NCBI GenBank assembly: GCA_039812545.1
Contig: JBDIAR010000027.1
Coordinates: 1-22,850 of the forward strand
Direction: 5' to 3'
DNA from: JBDIAR01 sp039812545
Lineage (GTDB): Bacteria > Actinomycetota > Actinomycetes > Actinomycetales > Dermatophilaceae
DNA: 22,850 nt
A program made the translations under genes and the position numbers. Under the pieces are notes generated by a model that searched no databases, was not told the origin of the DNA, and saw nothing but the letters and a program-made list of their open reading frames with translations. Below are positions 1 through 8,540 of the stretch, piece by piece (position 1 is the first letter of the stretch; every line of letters begins with the position of its first letter).

Positions 1-613
1 TCTGACGGCCCTGCGGCGGCCAACCCGCGGCGGGCGCGAGGGTGTGCAGGGCGCGACGTATGCCGGCCCTGGCGCCGTGGCGCGAGCTGTCGTCCGGATA
101 CAACGTGAGATGCAGCGCCAGCCCATCGAGCAGGGCGTGCAGGTCGGCGGCGGCCTCGTCGCGGAGTCCGTCCCGGGTCTGCGACGGGAGGAGTCGGTCG
201 ACGACCGTGCGACACAGCCGTCGGATGTCGCGGTGGGCCTGCAGGCTCAACGGTTGTAGCGCCGGATCGGTGCGCGCCTCGTTGACGAGGGCGAACCAGG
301 CCTCGTACTCGGCGACGCGTTCGTCGTCGAGCGGGATGACCTGTTCCAGGGCGACGGCGAGGGAGTCCACGTCGTTCGCGACGGTCAACGCCGCCATGAT
401 GCGCGGCACGGCGGCGGTCATGAGCGACTCGAAAACGTATGCCACCAGGCCAGATTGGCTGTCGAAATAGTGCCGGAGCGCGCCGGCGGACAGGCCGGCC
501 TCGGCGGCCACCGTGCGAACGGAGGCGGCGGCCAGTCCCTCCCGCCGGACCACGCGCACGAAGGCATCGGCGACCTGCCGGCCGCGCTGCACGGGATCGA
601 CGACTTTCGGCAT
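1..613 (-). CDS. TetR-family transcriptional regulator, 3' end cut by window edge
   Basis: This is a DNA-binding repressor of the TetR/AcrR type, expected to bind an operator as a dimer and release it on ligand binding. Read on the minus strand from the ATG at 613, there are 204 codons with no stop before the left edge. TetR proteins are usually 190-220 residues, so only a few residues are missing. Residues about 10-58 form the N-terminal helix-turn-helix, with the typical run VRTVAAEAGLSAGALRHYF and then D-S-Q. The rest is helical and ligand-specific, and I cannot name its ligand. The gene is divergent from the membrane protein at 703, with a palindrome in the shared gap, so that gene is the likely target (inference). 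A -10-like CAAGAT lies 6 bases ahead of the ATG; the AGGGG only one base ahead is too close to be a normal ribosome binding site, so the message may be leaderless. One GGC-ATA-CGT motif codon set lies near the C-terminus. Confidence 0.88.
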   Translation of the reverse strand, partial: MPKVVDPVQRGRQVADAFVRVVRREGLAAASVRTVAAEAGLSAGALRHYFDSQSGLVAYVFESLMTAAVPRIMAALTVANDVDSLAVALEQVIPLDDERVAEYEAWFALVNEARTDPALQPLSLQAHRDIRRLCRTVVDRLLPSQTRDGLRDEAAADLHALLDGLALHLTLYPDDSSRHGARAGIRRALHTLAPAAGWPPQGRQ

Positions 614-623
614 ACCCCTATCT

Positions 624-639
624 TGACACAGTTGTGTTA
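624..639. promoter_or_regulatory. Candidate TetR operator palindrome
   Basis: In the 89-base gap between the divergent TetR gene (start 613) and the membrane-protein gene (start 703), the arms ACACA (626-630) and TGTGT (633-637) flank a 2-base centre. The outer T624/A639 also pair, with one mismatch inside them. A TTGACA-like hexamer at 623-628 overlaps the left arm. TetR repressors commonly bind such 14-20 bp palindromes beside their own gene. That this one is the operator is inference. Confidence 0.45.
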
Positions 640-702
640 CATAGGGGACGATCCGAACCGGTACGACTGTGCCAAATAAAATCCCGGGGAGGGATCGTCA
701 TC

Positions 703-1278
703 GTGATCGCGTTCATCATCGGTTGTGAGATCGGATTCTGGGTGCTGCTGGTCGCCGGGCTGCTGGTCCGCTATCCGTTGCGCCGTCCTCGGATCGGCTG
801 GGTTCTGCTGGCGAGTACCCCTGTCGTGGACCTGGTGCTCCTGGTGGCCTCGGTGATCGACCTGCGTAACGGATCGACCCCCTCCCTCCCACACGCGATC
901 GCGGCGATCTACATCGGGATCTCGATCGCGTTCGGACGGCGCACGATCGCGTGGGCGGATGCCTGGTTCGCCCACCGGTTCGCGGGCGGACCACGGCCGC
1001 CACGTCCCGCGCGCCACGGCGCGGCGCGCGCGGCACGCGAACGCGCCGGTTGGTACCGGCACCTGCTCGCGTTCGCGATCGGAGGTGCGCTGTTGCTGGG
1101 GGCCGCCGCCCTGGTCGGTACGGACTCGGCGCGCGAGGTGTTCCACGGCGTGGCCCGGATGTGGTCGATCGTGCTGGTCGTCGACGCCGTCATCTCGTTC
1201 AGCTACACCATCTGGCCCTCGTCCGCCACGAGCCGTGGTGTCGGCGAACCCGGCGACGGACATACCGTTCGGGGATGA
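703..1278 (+). CDS. Polytopic membrane protein of unknown function
   Basis: I do not recognise a named family. The GTG at 703 was chosen because GGGGAGGG at 687-693 gives a 9-base spacing and the protein then opens directly with a hydrophobic segment; upstream in-frame starts would add an arginine-rich tail lying over the regulatory gap. The 191-residue product shows about five hydrophobic segments at residues 1-24, 32-53, 63-77, 120-140 and 153-172. A basic Arg/Pro/Ala loop lies at about 85-118. It is divergent from the TetR gene, and its stop overlaps the next gene's ATG (ATGA at 1275-1278), so it and the NUDIX gene are probably one translationally coupled unit. Control of this unit by the TetR protein is likely from position alone. 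Confidence 0.7.
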   Translation: MIAFIIGCEIGFWVLLVAGLLVRYPLRRPRIGWVLLASTPVVDLVLLVASVIDLRNGSTPSLPHAIAAIYIGISIAFGRRTIAWADAWFAHRFAGGPRPPRPARHGAARAARERAGWYRHLLAFAIGGALLLGAAALVGTDSAREVFHGVARMWSIVLVVDAVISFSYTIWPSSATSRGVGEPGDGHTVRG

Positions 1279-1721
1279 CAGAAGCAGGAGCCACACGCAT
1301 CGCGGTGGTCGGTGCCGCCATCGTCGACGATCTCGCCCGGCCCACCCAGTTGCTCGCCGCCCGGCGCACCGAACCGGCCGCGTTCGCCGGTGGCTGGGAG
1401 ATCCCGGGCGGCAAGGTGGACCCGGGCGAGTCGGCCGTCGAGGCGCTGCACCGGGAGATCCGCGAGGAGATCGGCGTGTCGATCACGTTGGGCGACAGGC
1501 TTGTCGGTCCTCTCCCGGATGGCGCCTTCGCGTTGGGCAGGGCGTATGCCATGCAGGTCTGGTGGGCCGCCGTCGAGTCCGGGAATCCCGCACCCGTCGA
1601 GGACCACGACGCGATCCGGTGGCTGGCGGTCGGGGAACTCTACGACGTCCCCTGGCTCGAGGACGACATCCCGGTGGTCGCCGCCGTCGCGCGCCGGCTG
1701 ATCAGTGGCGGGCGCTGCTGA
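1275..1721 (+). CDS. NUDIX hydrolase, MutT-like
   Basis: NUDIX enzymes hydrolyse nucleoside diphosphates linked to another group. The short MutT-like ones often clear oxidised nucleotides such as 8-oxo-dGTP. The 148-residue protein carries a complete NUDIX box: G46, five residues, E52, seven residues, R60-E61, then E64-E65, G67 and V68. The preceding WEIPGGK and the small alpha/beta domain fit a single-domain MutT/CTP-pyrophosphohydrolase type. The start is the ATG at 1275 that overlaps the membrane protein's stop as ATGA, implying coupled translation. In-frame starts further upstream would lie inside the membrane protein. The substrate cannot be read from the sequence. Family assignment is firm; the mutT-like substrate is inference. 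Confidence 0.87.
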   Translation: MTEAGATRIAVVGAAIVDDLARPTQLLAARRTEPAAFAGGWEIPGGKVDPGESAVEALHREIREEIGVSITLGDRLVGPLPDGAFALGRAYAMQVWWAAVESGNPAPVEDHDAIRWLAVGELYDVPWLEDDIPVVAAVARRLISGGRC

Positions 1722-1786
1722 CCGACCATGGCGCGCAGGTGGTCGGCGCCACGGGGCATGACCCTCGGTCTGGGAGAATGGGCATC

Positions 1787-3691
1787 ATGCCTTTGACCCG
1801 CCGTGCGGATATCCGCAATGTCGCCATCGTCGCCCACGTCGACCACGGCAAGACCACTCTCGTGGACAAGATGCTCTGGCAGTCCGGTGCGTTCGGCGAA
1901 CACCAGCACGTCGAGGAACGCGCCATGGACTCCGGCGACCTGGAGCGGGAGAAGGGCATCACGATCCTCGCCAAGAACACCGCCGTGCGGTATCGCGGAC
2001 CTGCCGCGGCGGCGGCCGGCTGCCCCGACGGGGTGACGATCAACATCATCGACACCCCCGGGCACGCCGATTTCGGCGGTGAGGTGGAGCGCGGGCTGTC
2101 GATGGTCGACGGTGTCGTGCTGCTCGTGGACGCCTCGGAGGGCCCGTTGCCGCAGACCCGGTTCGTCCTGCGCAAGGCGTTGGCGGCGCGACTGCCGGTC
2201 GTGCTGTGTATCAACAAGGTCGACCGGCCGGACAGCCGGATCGCCGAGGTCGTCGACGAGGTGTACGAGCTCTTCATGGACCTGTTGGAGGACGCCGAAC
2301 TCCACCACGACCAACTCGAGTTCCCCATCGTGTATGCCAGTGCCAAGACCGGGCGGGCCAGCCTCAACCGGCCACTGGACGGCGAGCAACCCGACAACCC
2401 CGATCTCGAACCGCTGTTCGCGACGATCCTGTCGGCCGTGCCGGCACCGGCATACGACCCGGACGCACCCTTGCAGGCGCACGTGACGAACCTCGACGCG
2501 TCGAGCTACCTCGGTCGAATCGCGTTGTTGCGGATGTTCTCCGGGACGATGCGCAAGGGCCAGACCGTGGCCTGGCTGAAGCGGGACGGATCCAGCGAGA
2601 AGGTCCGGATCTCCGAACTGCTGATCACCGAGGCACTGGATCGCAAGCCGGCCGAATCGGCCGGTCCCGGCGAGATCATCGCCGTCGCCGGCATACCGGA
2701 CATCATGATCGGCGAGACGCTGGCCGACCCGGACAACCCGATCGCGTTGCCGCTCATCACGGTCGACGAACCCGCCATCTCGATGACCATCGGGATCAAC
2801 ACCTCGCCGCTGGCCGGACGGGTCAAGGGAGCCAAGGTCACGGCTCGCCTGGTCAAGGACCGGTTGGACCGGGAGATCGTCGGCAATGTCTCCATCAAGG
2901 TGCTGCCGACCGAACGCCCGGACGCCTGGGAGGTCCAGGGCCGAGGCGAACTCGCCCTGGCGATCCTCGTCGAGCAGATGCGCCGCGAGCAGTACGAACT
3001 CACCGTCGGCAAGCCCCAGGTCGTCACCAGGGACGTCGACGGCAAACTGCACGAACCCGTCGAGCGGCTCACCATCGACTCACCCGAGGAGTTCCTCGGC
3101 ACGATCACCCAGCTGATGGCCGCGCGCAAGGGCCGGATGGAGCAGATGACCAACCACGGCACCGGCTGGATCCGGATGGAGTACCTGGTCCCCAGCCGTG
3201 GCCTGATCGGGTTCCGGACCGAGTTCCTCACCGAGACCCGCGGCACCGGGATCGCGCACCACGTCTTCGAGGGGTACGAACCCTGGGCCGGTGCGATTAC
3301 GACCCGGATGACCGGTTCGCTGGTCGCCGACCGCTCCGGCCCGGCGACCTCGTATGCCATGTTCAACCTGCAGGAGCGCGGCACCTTGTTCGTCGAGCCG
3401 ACGACGGAGGTGTACGAGGGGATGATCGTCGGGGAGAACTCGCGTGCCGAGGACATGGACGTCAACATCACCAAGGAGAAGAAGCTGACGAATGTCCGCT
3501 CCTCGACCGCCGAGGTCCTCGAGCGGCTCGTGCCGCCGCGCCGCCTGTCGTTGGAGCAGTCCCTGGAGTTCTGCCGTGAGGACGAGTGCTGCGAGGTGAC
3601 CCCGGAGGCCGTGCGAATCCGCAAGGTCGTCCTGGACCAGACCGAACGCGCCCGCTCTGCCGCCCGGGTCCGCAACGCCGCCAAGGCCTGA
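1787..3691 (+). CDS. typA: Translational GTPase TypA/BipA
   Basis: TypA/BipA is a ribosome-associated GTPase of the EF-G superfamily, involved in ribosome assembly and stress or low-temperature growth. The 634 residues match the family length of about 610-640. The GTPase motifs are in order: AHVDHGKTT at 16-24 (G1), KGIT at 56-59 (G2), DTPGH at 89-93 (G3), NKVD at 143-146 (G4) and SAK at 185-187 (G5). Domain II, the EF-G-like domains and the TypA C-terminal domain follow, including the R-G-L-I-G-F-R-T-E-F stretch diagnostic of TypA. I chose the ATG at 1787, since GGGAG at 1772-1776 is then 10 bases away. An ATG three codons earlier would leave only one base. It appears to be a single-gene unit between the NUDIX and BenE genes. 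Confidence 0.97.
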   Translation: MPLTRRADIRNVAIVAHVDHGKTTLVDKMLWQSGAFGEHQHVEERAMDSGDLEREKGITILAKNTAVRYRGPAAAAAGCPDGVTINIIDTPGHADFGGEVERGLSMVDGVVLLVDASEGPLPQTRFVLRKALAARLPVVLCINKVDRPDSRIAEVVDEVYELFMDLLEDAELHHDQLEFPIVYASAKTGRASLNRPLDGEQPDNPDLEPLFATILSAVPAPAYDPDAPLQAHVTNLDASSYLGRIALLRMFSGTMRKGQTVAWLKRDGSSEKVRISELLITEALDRKPAESAGPGEIIAVAGIPDIMIGETLADPDNPIALPLITVDEPAISMTIGINTSPLAGRVKGAKVTARLVKDRLDREIVGNVSIKVLPTERPDAWEVQGRGELALAILVEQMRREQYELTVGKPQVVTRDVDGKLHEPVERLTIDSPEEFLGTITQLMAARKGRMEQMTNHGTGWIRMEYLVPSRGLIGFRTEFLTETRGTGIAHHVFEGYEPWAGAITTRMTGSLVADRSGPATSYAMFNLQERGTLFVEPTTEVYEGMIVGENSRAEDMDVNITKEKKLTNVRSSTAEVLERLVPPRRLSLEQSLEFCREDECCEVTPEAVRIRKVVLDQTERARSAARVRNAAKA

Positions 3692-3704
3692 GCGGGCCGA
3701 ACAG

Positions 3705-3710
3705 TATCCT
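3705..3710 (+). promoter_or_regulatory. -10-like TATCCT before the BenE-type gene
   Basis: TATCCT ends 6 bases before the ATG at 3717, and there is no Shine-Dalgarno sequence in between. That geometry fits a leaderless transcript beginning at the start codon, which is common in actinobacteria. No clear -35 is visible; the upstream bases are the typA stop region. Confidence 0.45.
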
Positions 3711-3716
3711 GGCGCG

Positions 3717-4919
3717 ATGGCAGCGGAGACCTCGGAGAGTCCGCGGCATCCGGATACCTACCTGGCCGTGCTGGCCGGGGTCGTCACCGCCGTCGTCGGC
3801 TTCACCTCGTCCTTCGCCGTCGTCCTGGCGGGGCTCACCGCGATGGGGGCGAGCCCGGACCAGGCGGCCTCGGGGCTGGCGGTCGTCTGCCTGACCATGG
3901 GCCTGGGCTGCCTGCTGTTCGCGCTGCGCTACCGCATCCCGCTGACGATGGCCTGGTCGACGCCGGGTGCCGCCCTGCTCGCCACGACGGCGACGCCACG
4001 AGGAGGGTATGCCGCTGCCGTCGGTGCCTTCGTCCTCGTGGGCGTCCTGCTGGCCGCCACGGGCCTGGTCCGCCAACTCGGCGATGCCGTCCGGCGGATT
4101 CCCACCGCGATCGCCAACGCCATGCTCGCCGGGATCCTGCTGCATCTGACCGTCCAACCGTTCGCCGACCTGGCCCACCGTCCGGCGACCATCGGACCGC
4201 TGGTCATCACGTGGCTGGTGCTGTTGCGCTTCGCCCGGCGGTGGGCCGTCCCGGGGGCACTGGCCGCCGCCGTCGTGGTCATGGCGGTCACCGGCACCTT
4301 CGGCCACATCGGGGTGGCGGATCTGGTCCCACGGCTGACGTGGACGACCCCGACCTTCGCCTGGGACACGATGGTCGCGGTCGCCCTGCCGCTCTACATC
4401 GTGACCATGACCAGCCAGAACATCCCCGGTGTCGCCGTCCTGGCCGCCTTCGGCTACCGCGCACCGGTGCGCCCGGCACTGGCATACACCGGCACCATGA
4501 CGGTGGTGGGCGCGCCGTTCGGCGGGTATGCCATCAACCTCTCGGCGATCGCCGCGGCGCTCGCCGCCGGACCCGAGGCGGGCCGCGACCCCGGGCGGCG
4601 TTGGCTGGCGGCGGCCGTCTGCGGAGTCGGGTACATGTCCTTCGGTCCGCTCTCGCAGGCGGTCACCGCGGTCTCGCAGGCCGCCCCGGCGGGTCTGCTC
4701 GCGGCGATCGCCGGGCTGGCCCTGGTCGCGAGCTTCGCGGCGGCGGCCTCGACGGCGATGGGGGATCTCGCGCACCGGGAGTCGGCCGCCGTGACCTTCC
4801 TCGTCGCCGCGTCGGGGATCTCCGTCGCCGGCATCGGCGCTGCCTTCTGGGCCCTGCTCGCCGGCCTGGCCGTCCACCTCGTCTTGACCGCGTTCCGGCC
4901 CGGCGACGGCGAATCGTGA
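3717..4919 (+). CDS. benE: BenE-family membrane transporter (benzoate/H+ symporter-like)
   Basis: BenE/YdcO proteins are proton-coupled transporters in the cytoplasmic membrane; the founding member of the family imports benzoate. The 400-residue length matches the family (about 390-400), and nearly the whole protein is hydrophobic with about 11-12 membrane segments. Family-typical stretches are AWSTPGAALL in the third segment, P-L-Y-I-V-T-M-T-S-Q-N-I-P-G in the middle, and P-F-G-G-Y-A-I-N-L-S-A-I further on. The window holds no benzoate dioxygenase or ring-cleavage genes, so the true substrate may differ. The start has a -10-like TATCCT 6 bases ahead and no ribosome binding site. Family assignment is good; benzoate as substrate is only inherited from the family name. 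Confidence 0.85.
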   Translation: MAAETSESPRHPDTYLAVLAGVVTAVVGFTSSFAVVLAGLTAMGASPDQAASGLAVVCLTMGLGCLLFALRYRIPLTMAWSTPGAALLATTATPRGGYAAAVGAFVLVGVLLAATGLVRQLGDAVRRIPTAIANAMLAGILLHLTVQPFADLAHRPATIGPLVITWLVLLRFARRWAVPGALAAAVVVMAVTGTFGHIGVADLVPRLTWTTPTFAWDTMVAVALPLYIVTMTSQNIPGVAVLAAFGYRAPVRPALAYTGTMTVVGAPFGGYAINLSAIAAALAAGPEAGRDPGRRWLAAAVCGVGYMSFGPLSQAVTAVSQAAPAGLLAAIAGLALVASFAAAASTAMGDLAHRESAAVTFLVAASGISVAGIGAAFWALLAGLAVHLVLTAFRPGDGES

Positions 4920-4982
4920 TGCGACGATGGGCGCCGGTCAGGTGACCGCGGCCCGCGCGGCTCGGGGTATCTTCGGAGTCCT

Positions 4983-5477
4983 ATGACCAGCACACCCAGT
5001 CCCGACAGCATCTACCGGTTCGCCCTGGGACGGCTGGCCAAGGGCGTGGCCGTCGTCAGCACCGTCTGGGACGGCGTCGACTATGCGATGACCGTCGACT
5101 CCCTCACCTCGGTCTCGCTCGAACCCCTCCTCGTGCTGGTGTGCGTGGAGAACGACGCCCGGTTCCTCGGCGCGGTCGCGACCACCGGTTGGTGGGGGGC
5201 GAGCATCCTGGCCGAACCGGCGCGTCCGGCCGCCGACTGGTTCGCCACCCGTGGGCGACCGCTGGCCGGTCAGTTCGGAGCCGTCGCGCACCACCGCGAG
5301 GAACACGGCATACCTCTGCTGGACCAGTCGCTGGCCACGCTGGTCATGCAGACCGAACAGATCCACCCGGCCGGCGACCACTCGATCGTCGTCGGACGGG
5401 TCCACCAGATCGACCTGCCGGACGAGGACGGCCCGGCACTGGTCTTCTACCGGGGCCGCTACACGTCGTTGCCGTGA
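4983..5477 (+). CDS. Flavin reductase-like (FMN-binding split-barrel) protein
   Basis: The 164-residue protein has the fold of NAD(P)H:flavin oxidoreductases that supply reduced flavin to two-component monooxygenases (HpaC/NtaB/HsaB type). Typical features are the N-terminal F-x-x-A-L-G-R-L-A-K-G-V-A-V-V-S-T segment, the M-T-V-D-S-L-T-S-V-S-L-E-P stretch around residues 36-48 (flavin phosphate site in relatives), and the late G-D-H-S-I-V-V-G-R-V segment near 135-144. There is no monooxygenase partner nearby. The ATG at 4983 follows CGGAG (4974-4978) at short spacing, and a TATCTT at 4968-4973 could be its -10. It follows the BenE gene by 63 bases, so shared transcription is possible but not shown. 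Family firm, partner unknown. Confidence 0.85.
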   Translation: MTSTPSPDSIYRFALGRLAKGVAVVSTVWDGVDYAMTVDSLTSVSLEPLLVLVCVENDARFLGAVATTGWWGASILAEPARPAADWFATRGRPLAGQFGAVAHHREEHGIPLLDQSLATLVMQTEQIHPAGDHSIVVGRVHQIDLPDEDGPALVFYRGRYTSLP

Positions 5478-5575
5478 GGCCGCCGGGATGCCGCGGGGAA
5501 GCCGCCCGGAAGGCCAAGCCGGCCGGCCGAGTCGCCGAGCGGTTCGAGCCGGCGAGGAAAACTCGCCCCCCGTAC

Positions 5576-5604
5576 TTCATGGCGGGTCTGGTTGTGGGTA
5601 TGTT
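5576..5604 (+). promoter_or_regulatory. Housekeeping-type promoter for fdxA
   Basis: TTCATG (5576-5581) and TATGTT (5599-5604) are separated by exactly 17 bases and lie 40 bases before the fdxA ATG. This is the best SigA-like promoter pair I found in the window. A ribosome binding site AAGGA at 5633-5637 sits 7 bases ahead of the start, so this transcript has a normal leader. Confidence 0.55.
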
Positions 5605-5644
5605 TGGGGCGACCCGGTAAACCCTCGTCAAGAAGGAACCCGCA

Positions 5645-5965
5645 ATGACCTACGTCATCGCTCAGCCCTGTGTGGACGTCAAGGACAAGGCCTGCATCGA
5701 AGAGTGCCCTGTCGACTGCATCTACGAAGGTGAGCGCACGCTCTACATCCAGCCCGACGAGTGCGTCGACTGTGGCGCTTGTGAGCCGGTATGCCCCACC
5801 GAAGCCATCTTCTACGAGGACGACGTCCCCGAGCAGTGGGCCGAGTACTACAAGGTGAACGTCGAGTTCTTCGACGACCTGGGTAGCCCCGGTGGCGCGG
5901 CCAAGATGGGCGTCATCCCGAAGGACCACCCGTTCATCGCGGCGCTGCCGCCGCAGGGAGAGTGA
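5645..5965 (+). CDS. fdxA: 7Fe-type ferredoxin FdxA/FdxC
   Basis: This is a small soluble electron carrier holding one [3Fe-4S] and one [4Fe-4S] cluster. The 106-residue length and the cysteine pattern match the 7Fe family: C9, C17, C21 and C25 in the first half, and C40, C43, C46, C50 followed by Pro in the second. The spacing equals that of the classic Azotobacter-type ferredoxin I. The C-terminal extension is acidic and ends in a conserved-looking P-K-D-H-P-F-I motif. It has the window's best -35/-10 pair and a good ribosome binding site, suggesting high expression. Its stop overlaps the GTG of dapC (GTGA), as in the fdxC-dapC neighbourhood of mycobacteria. Confidence 0.96.
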   Translation: MTYVIAQPCVDVKDKACIEECPVDCIYEGERTLYIQPDECVDCGACEPVCPTEAIFYEDDVPEQWAEYYKVNVEFFDDLGSPGGAAKMGVIPKDHPFIAALPPQGE

Positions 5966-7128
5966 CGATCCCCGTTCCGTCTCATCCGGGAGCGCCGCGG
6001 CCCAGTCGCCTGGCGCTCCCGGACTTTCCCTGGGATCAGTTGCAGCCCGCCAAATCCCGCGCGGCCACTCATCCCGACGGGTTGATCGACCTGTCCGTCG
6101 GCACCCCCGTCGATCCGACGCCGGACATCGTCCGCCGGGCGCTCACCGAGGCGGCGGACTCGCCGGGCTATCCCCAGACCTGGGGCACGCCGGCGTTGCG
6201 GGAGGCCGCAGCGGCCTGGTTCGCCCGGTGTCGCGGTGTGCCCGACGTCGATCCCGCCGCGGTGCTGCCCACGATCGGGAGCAAGGAACTCGTCGCCTGG
6301 CTGCCGACGCTGCTCGGTCTTGGCCCCGGCGACGTCGTCGGCATACCGAAGATCGCCTACCCGACCTACGACGTGGGCGCGCGGATCGCCGGGGCGACCC
6401 CCGTCGTCGTCGACGGGCTGGCCGCCTTCGGTCCGCCCACCCGCGGGTCGACGCCGGCGCTGTTGTGGCTCAACACCCCGGGCAACCCCACGGGTCAGGT
6501 GCTCGGCGTCGACCACCTGCGCAAGGTCGTCCGGTGGGCCCGCGCCAACGGGGTCGTCGTGGCCGCCGACGAGTGCTACGCCCTGCTCGACTGGCGCCCG
6601 GACGCCCCGGCCACCGGGACGCCGAGCATCCTGGACCCCGCCGTTTGCGGCGGATCGCACGAGGGGCTGCTCGCGGTCTATTCGCTGTCCAAGCAGTCCA
6701 ATCTCGCCGGCTACCGGTGTGGCCTGGTCGCCGGCGACCCGGCGATCGTGGCCGAGTTGCTCGAGGTGCGCAAGCACGCCGGCATGATGATGCCCGGCCC
6801 GGTCCAACACGCCATGACCGTCGCATTGGGCGACGACCGGCACGTCGTCGAGCAGCGCGAGCGGTATGCCGCCCGCCGCCAGATCCTGCTGCCGGCGTTG
6901 GGCGAGGCCGGGTTCGACGTGGAGCACTCCGAAGCGGGGCTCTACCTGTGGGCGACCCGCGGCGCGGACAGCTGGGCCACCGTCGAGGGTCTCGCCGACC
7001 TCGGCATCTTGGCCGCTCCCGGCGCGTTCTACGGCTCGGCCGGTGAGCGGCACGTCCGGATCGCCCTGACGGCCGGCGATGCCGCCGTCGCCGCAGCCGC
7101 ATCCCGGTTGGTCGCCGCCACCCGGTAG
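5962..7128 (+). CDS. dapC: N-succinyldiaminopimelate aminotransferase DapC
   Basis: DapC is a pyridoxal-phosphate aminotransferase that converts N-succinyl-2-amino-6-oxopimelate, with glutamate, to N-succinyl-LL-diaminopimelate in the lysine and peptidoglycan pathway. The 388-residue protein has fold-type I features: N-T-P-G-N-P-T-G at 171-178, the A-D-E-C-Y stretch with Asp203 contacting the cofactor, and S-L-S-K-Q-S-N-L-A-G-Y-R with Lys244 as the Schiff-base lysine. The GTG start at 5962 overlaps the fdxA stop and follows CAGGGAG, implying coupled translation. The specific name rests on the ferredoxin-DapC pairing known from actinobacteria and on dapD and dapE lying 2.4 kb downstream; other class I aminotransferases are less likely. 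Confidence 0.9.
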   Translation: MTIPVPSHPGAPRPSRLALPDFPWDQLQPAKSRAATHPDGLIDLSVGTPVDPTPDIVRRALTEAADSPGYPQTWGTPALREAAAAWFARCRGVPDVDPAAVLPTIGSKELVAWLPTLLGLGPGDVVGIPKIAYPTYDVGARIAGATPVVVDGLAAFGPPTRGSTPALLWLNTPGNPTGQVLGVDHLRKVVRWARANGVVVAADECYALLDWRPDAPATGTPSILDPAVCGGSHEGLLAVYSLSKQSNLAGYRCGLVAGDPAIVAELLEVRKHAGMMMPGPVQHAMTVALGDDRHVVEQRERYAARRQILLPALGEAGFDVEHSEAGLYLWATRGADSWATVEGLADLGILAAPGAFYGSAGERHVRIALTAGDAAVAAAASRLVAATR

Positions 7129-7223
7129 GCGGGCTCCGCGGCAATCCGCCGGTTACCGGACGTTCACACCCCTGCGGTAGCGTCACATCCAGGGGGCCGA
7201 TCGACACGAGAAGGTGAGGACCC

Positions 7224-8513
<1,290 letters not shown>

Positions 8514-8524
8514 CCGAGCCCGCT

Positions 8525-8540
8525 GCCGTCAGCCGACGGC
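8525..8540. terminator. Possible bidirectional hairpin between convergent genes
   Basis: GCCGTC and GACGGC form a 6-bp stem with a 4-base loop between the gltA stop (8513) and the minus-strand gene ending at 8529, overlapping that gene's stop codon. There is no T-tract on either side, so it is a weak terminator call supported mainly by its position. Confidence 0.4.

Noticed and set aside
1778..1789. Earlier ATG for typA at 1778
   Set aside because: It would leave one base after the ribosome binding site; the ATG at 1787 gives normal spacing.
1640..3052. Long open frame on the minus strand opposite typA, and a similar 697-residue one at 11234-13327
   Set aside because: Both are antisense shadows of well-identified genes, produced by high GC; their translations are rich in Gln/Arg/Asp with no family features.
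3692..3716. A shared operon of typA and the BenE-type gene
   Set aside because: The 25-base gap allows it, but a separate -10-like element lies in the gap and the functions are unrelated, so it was left unstated.
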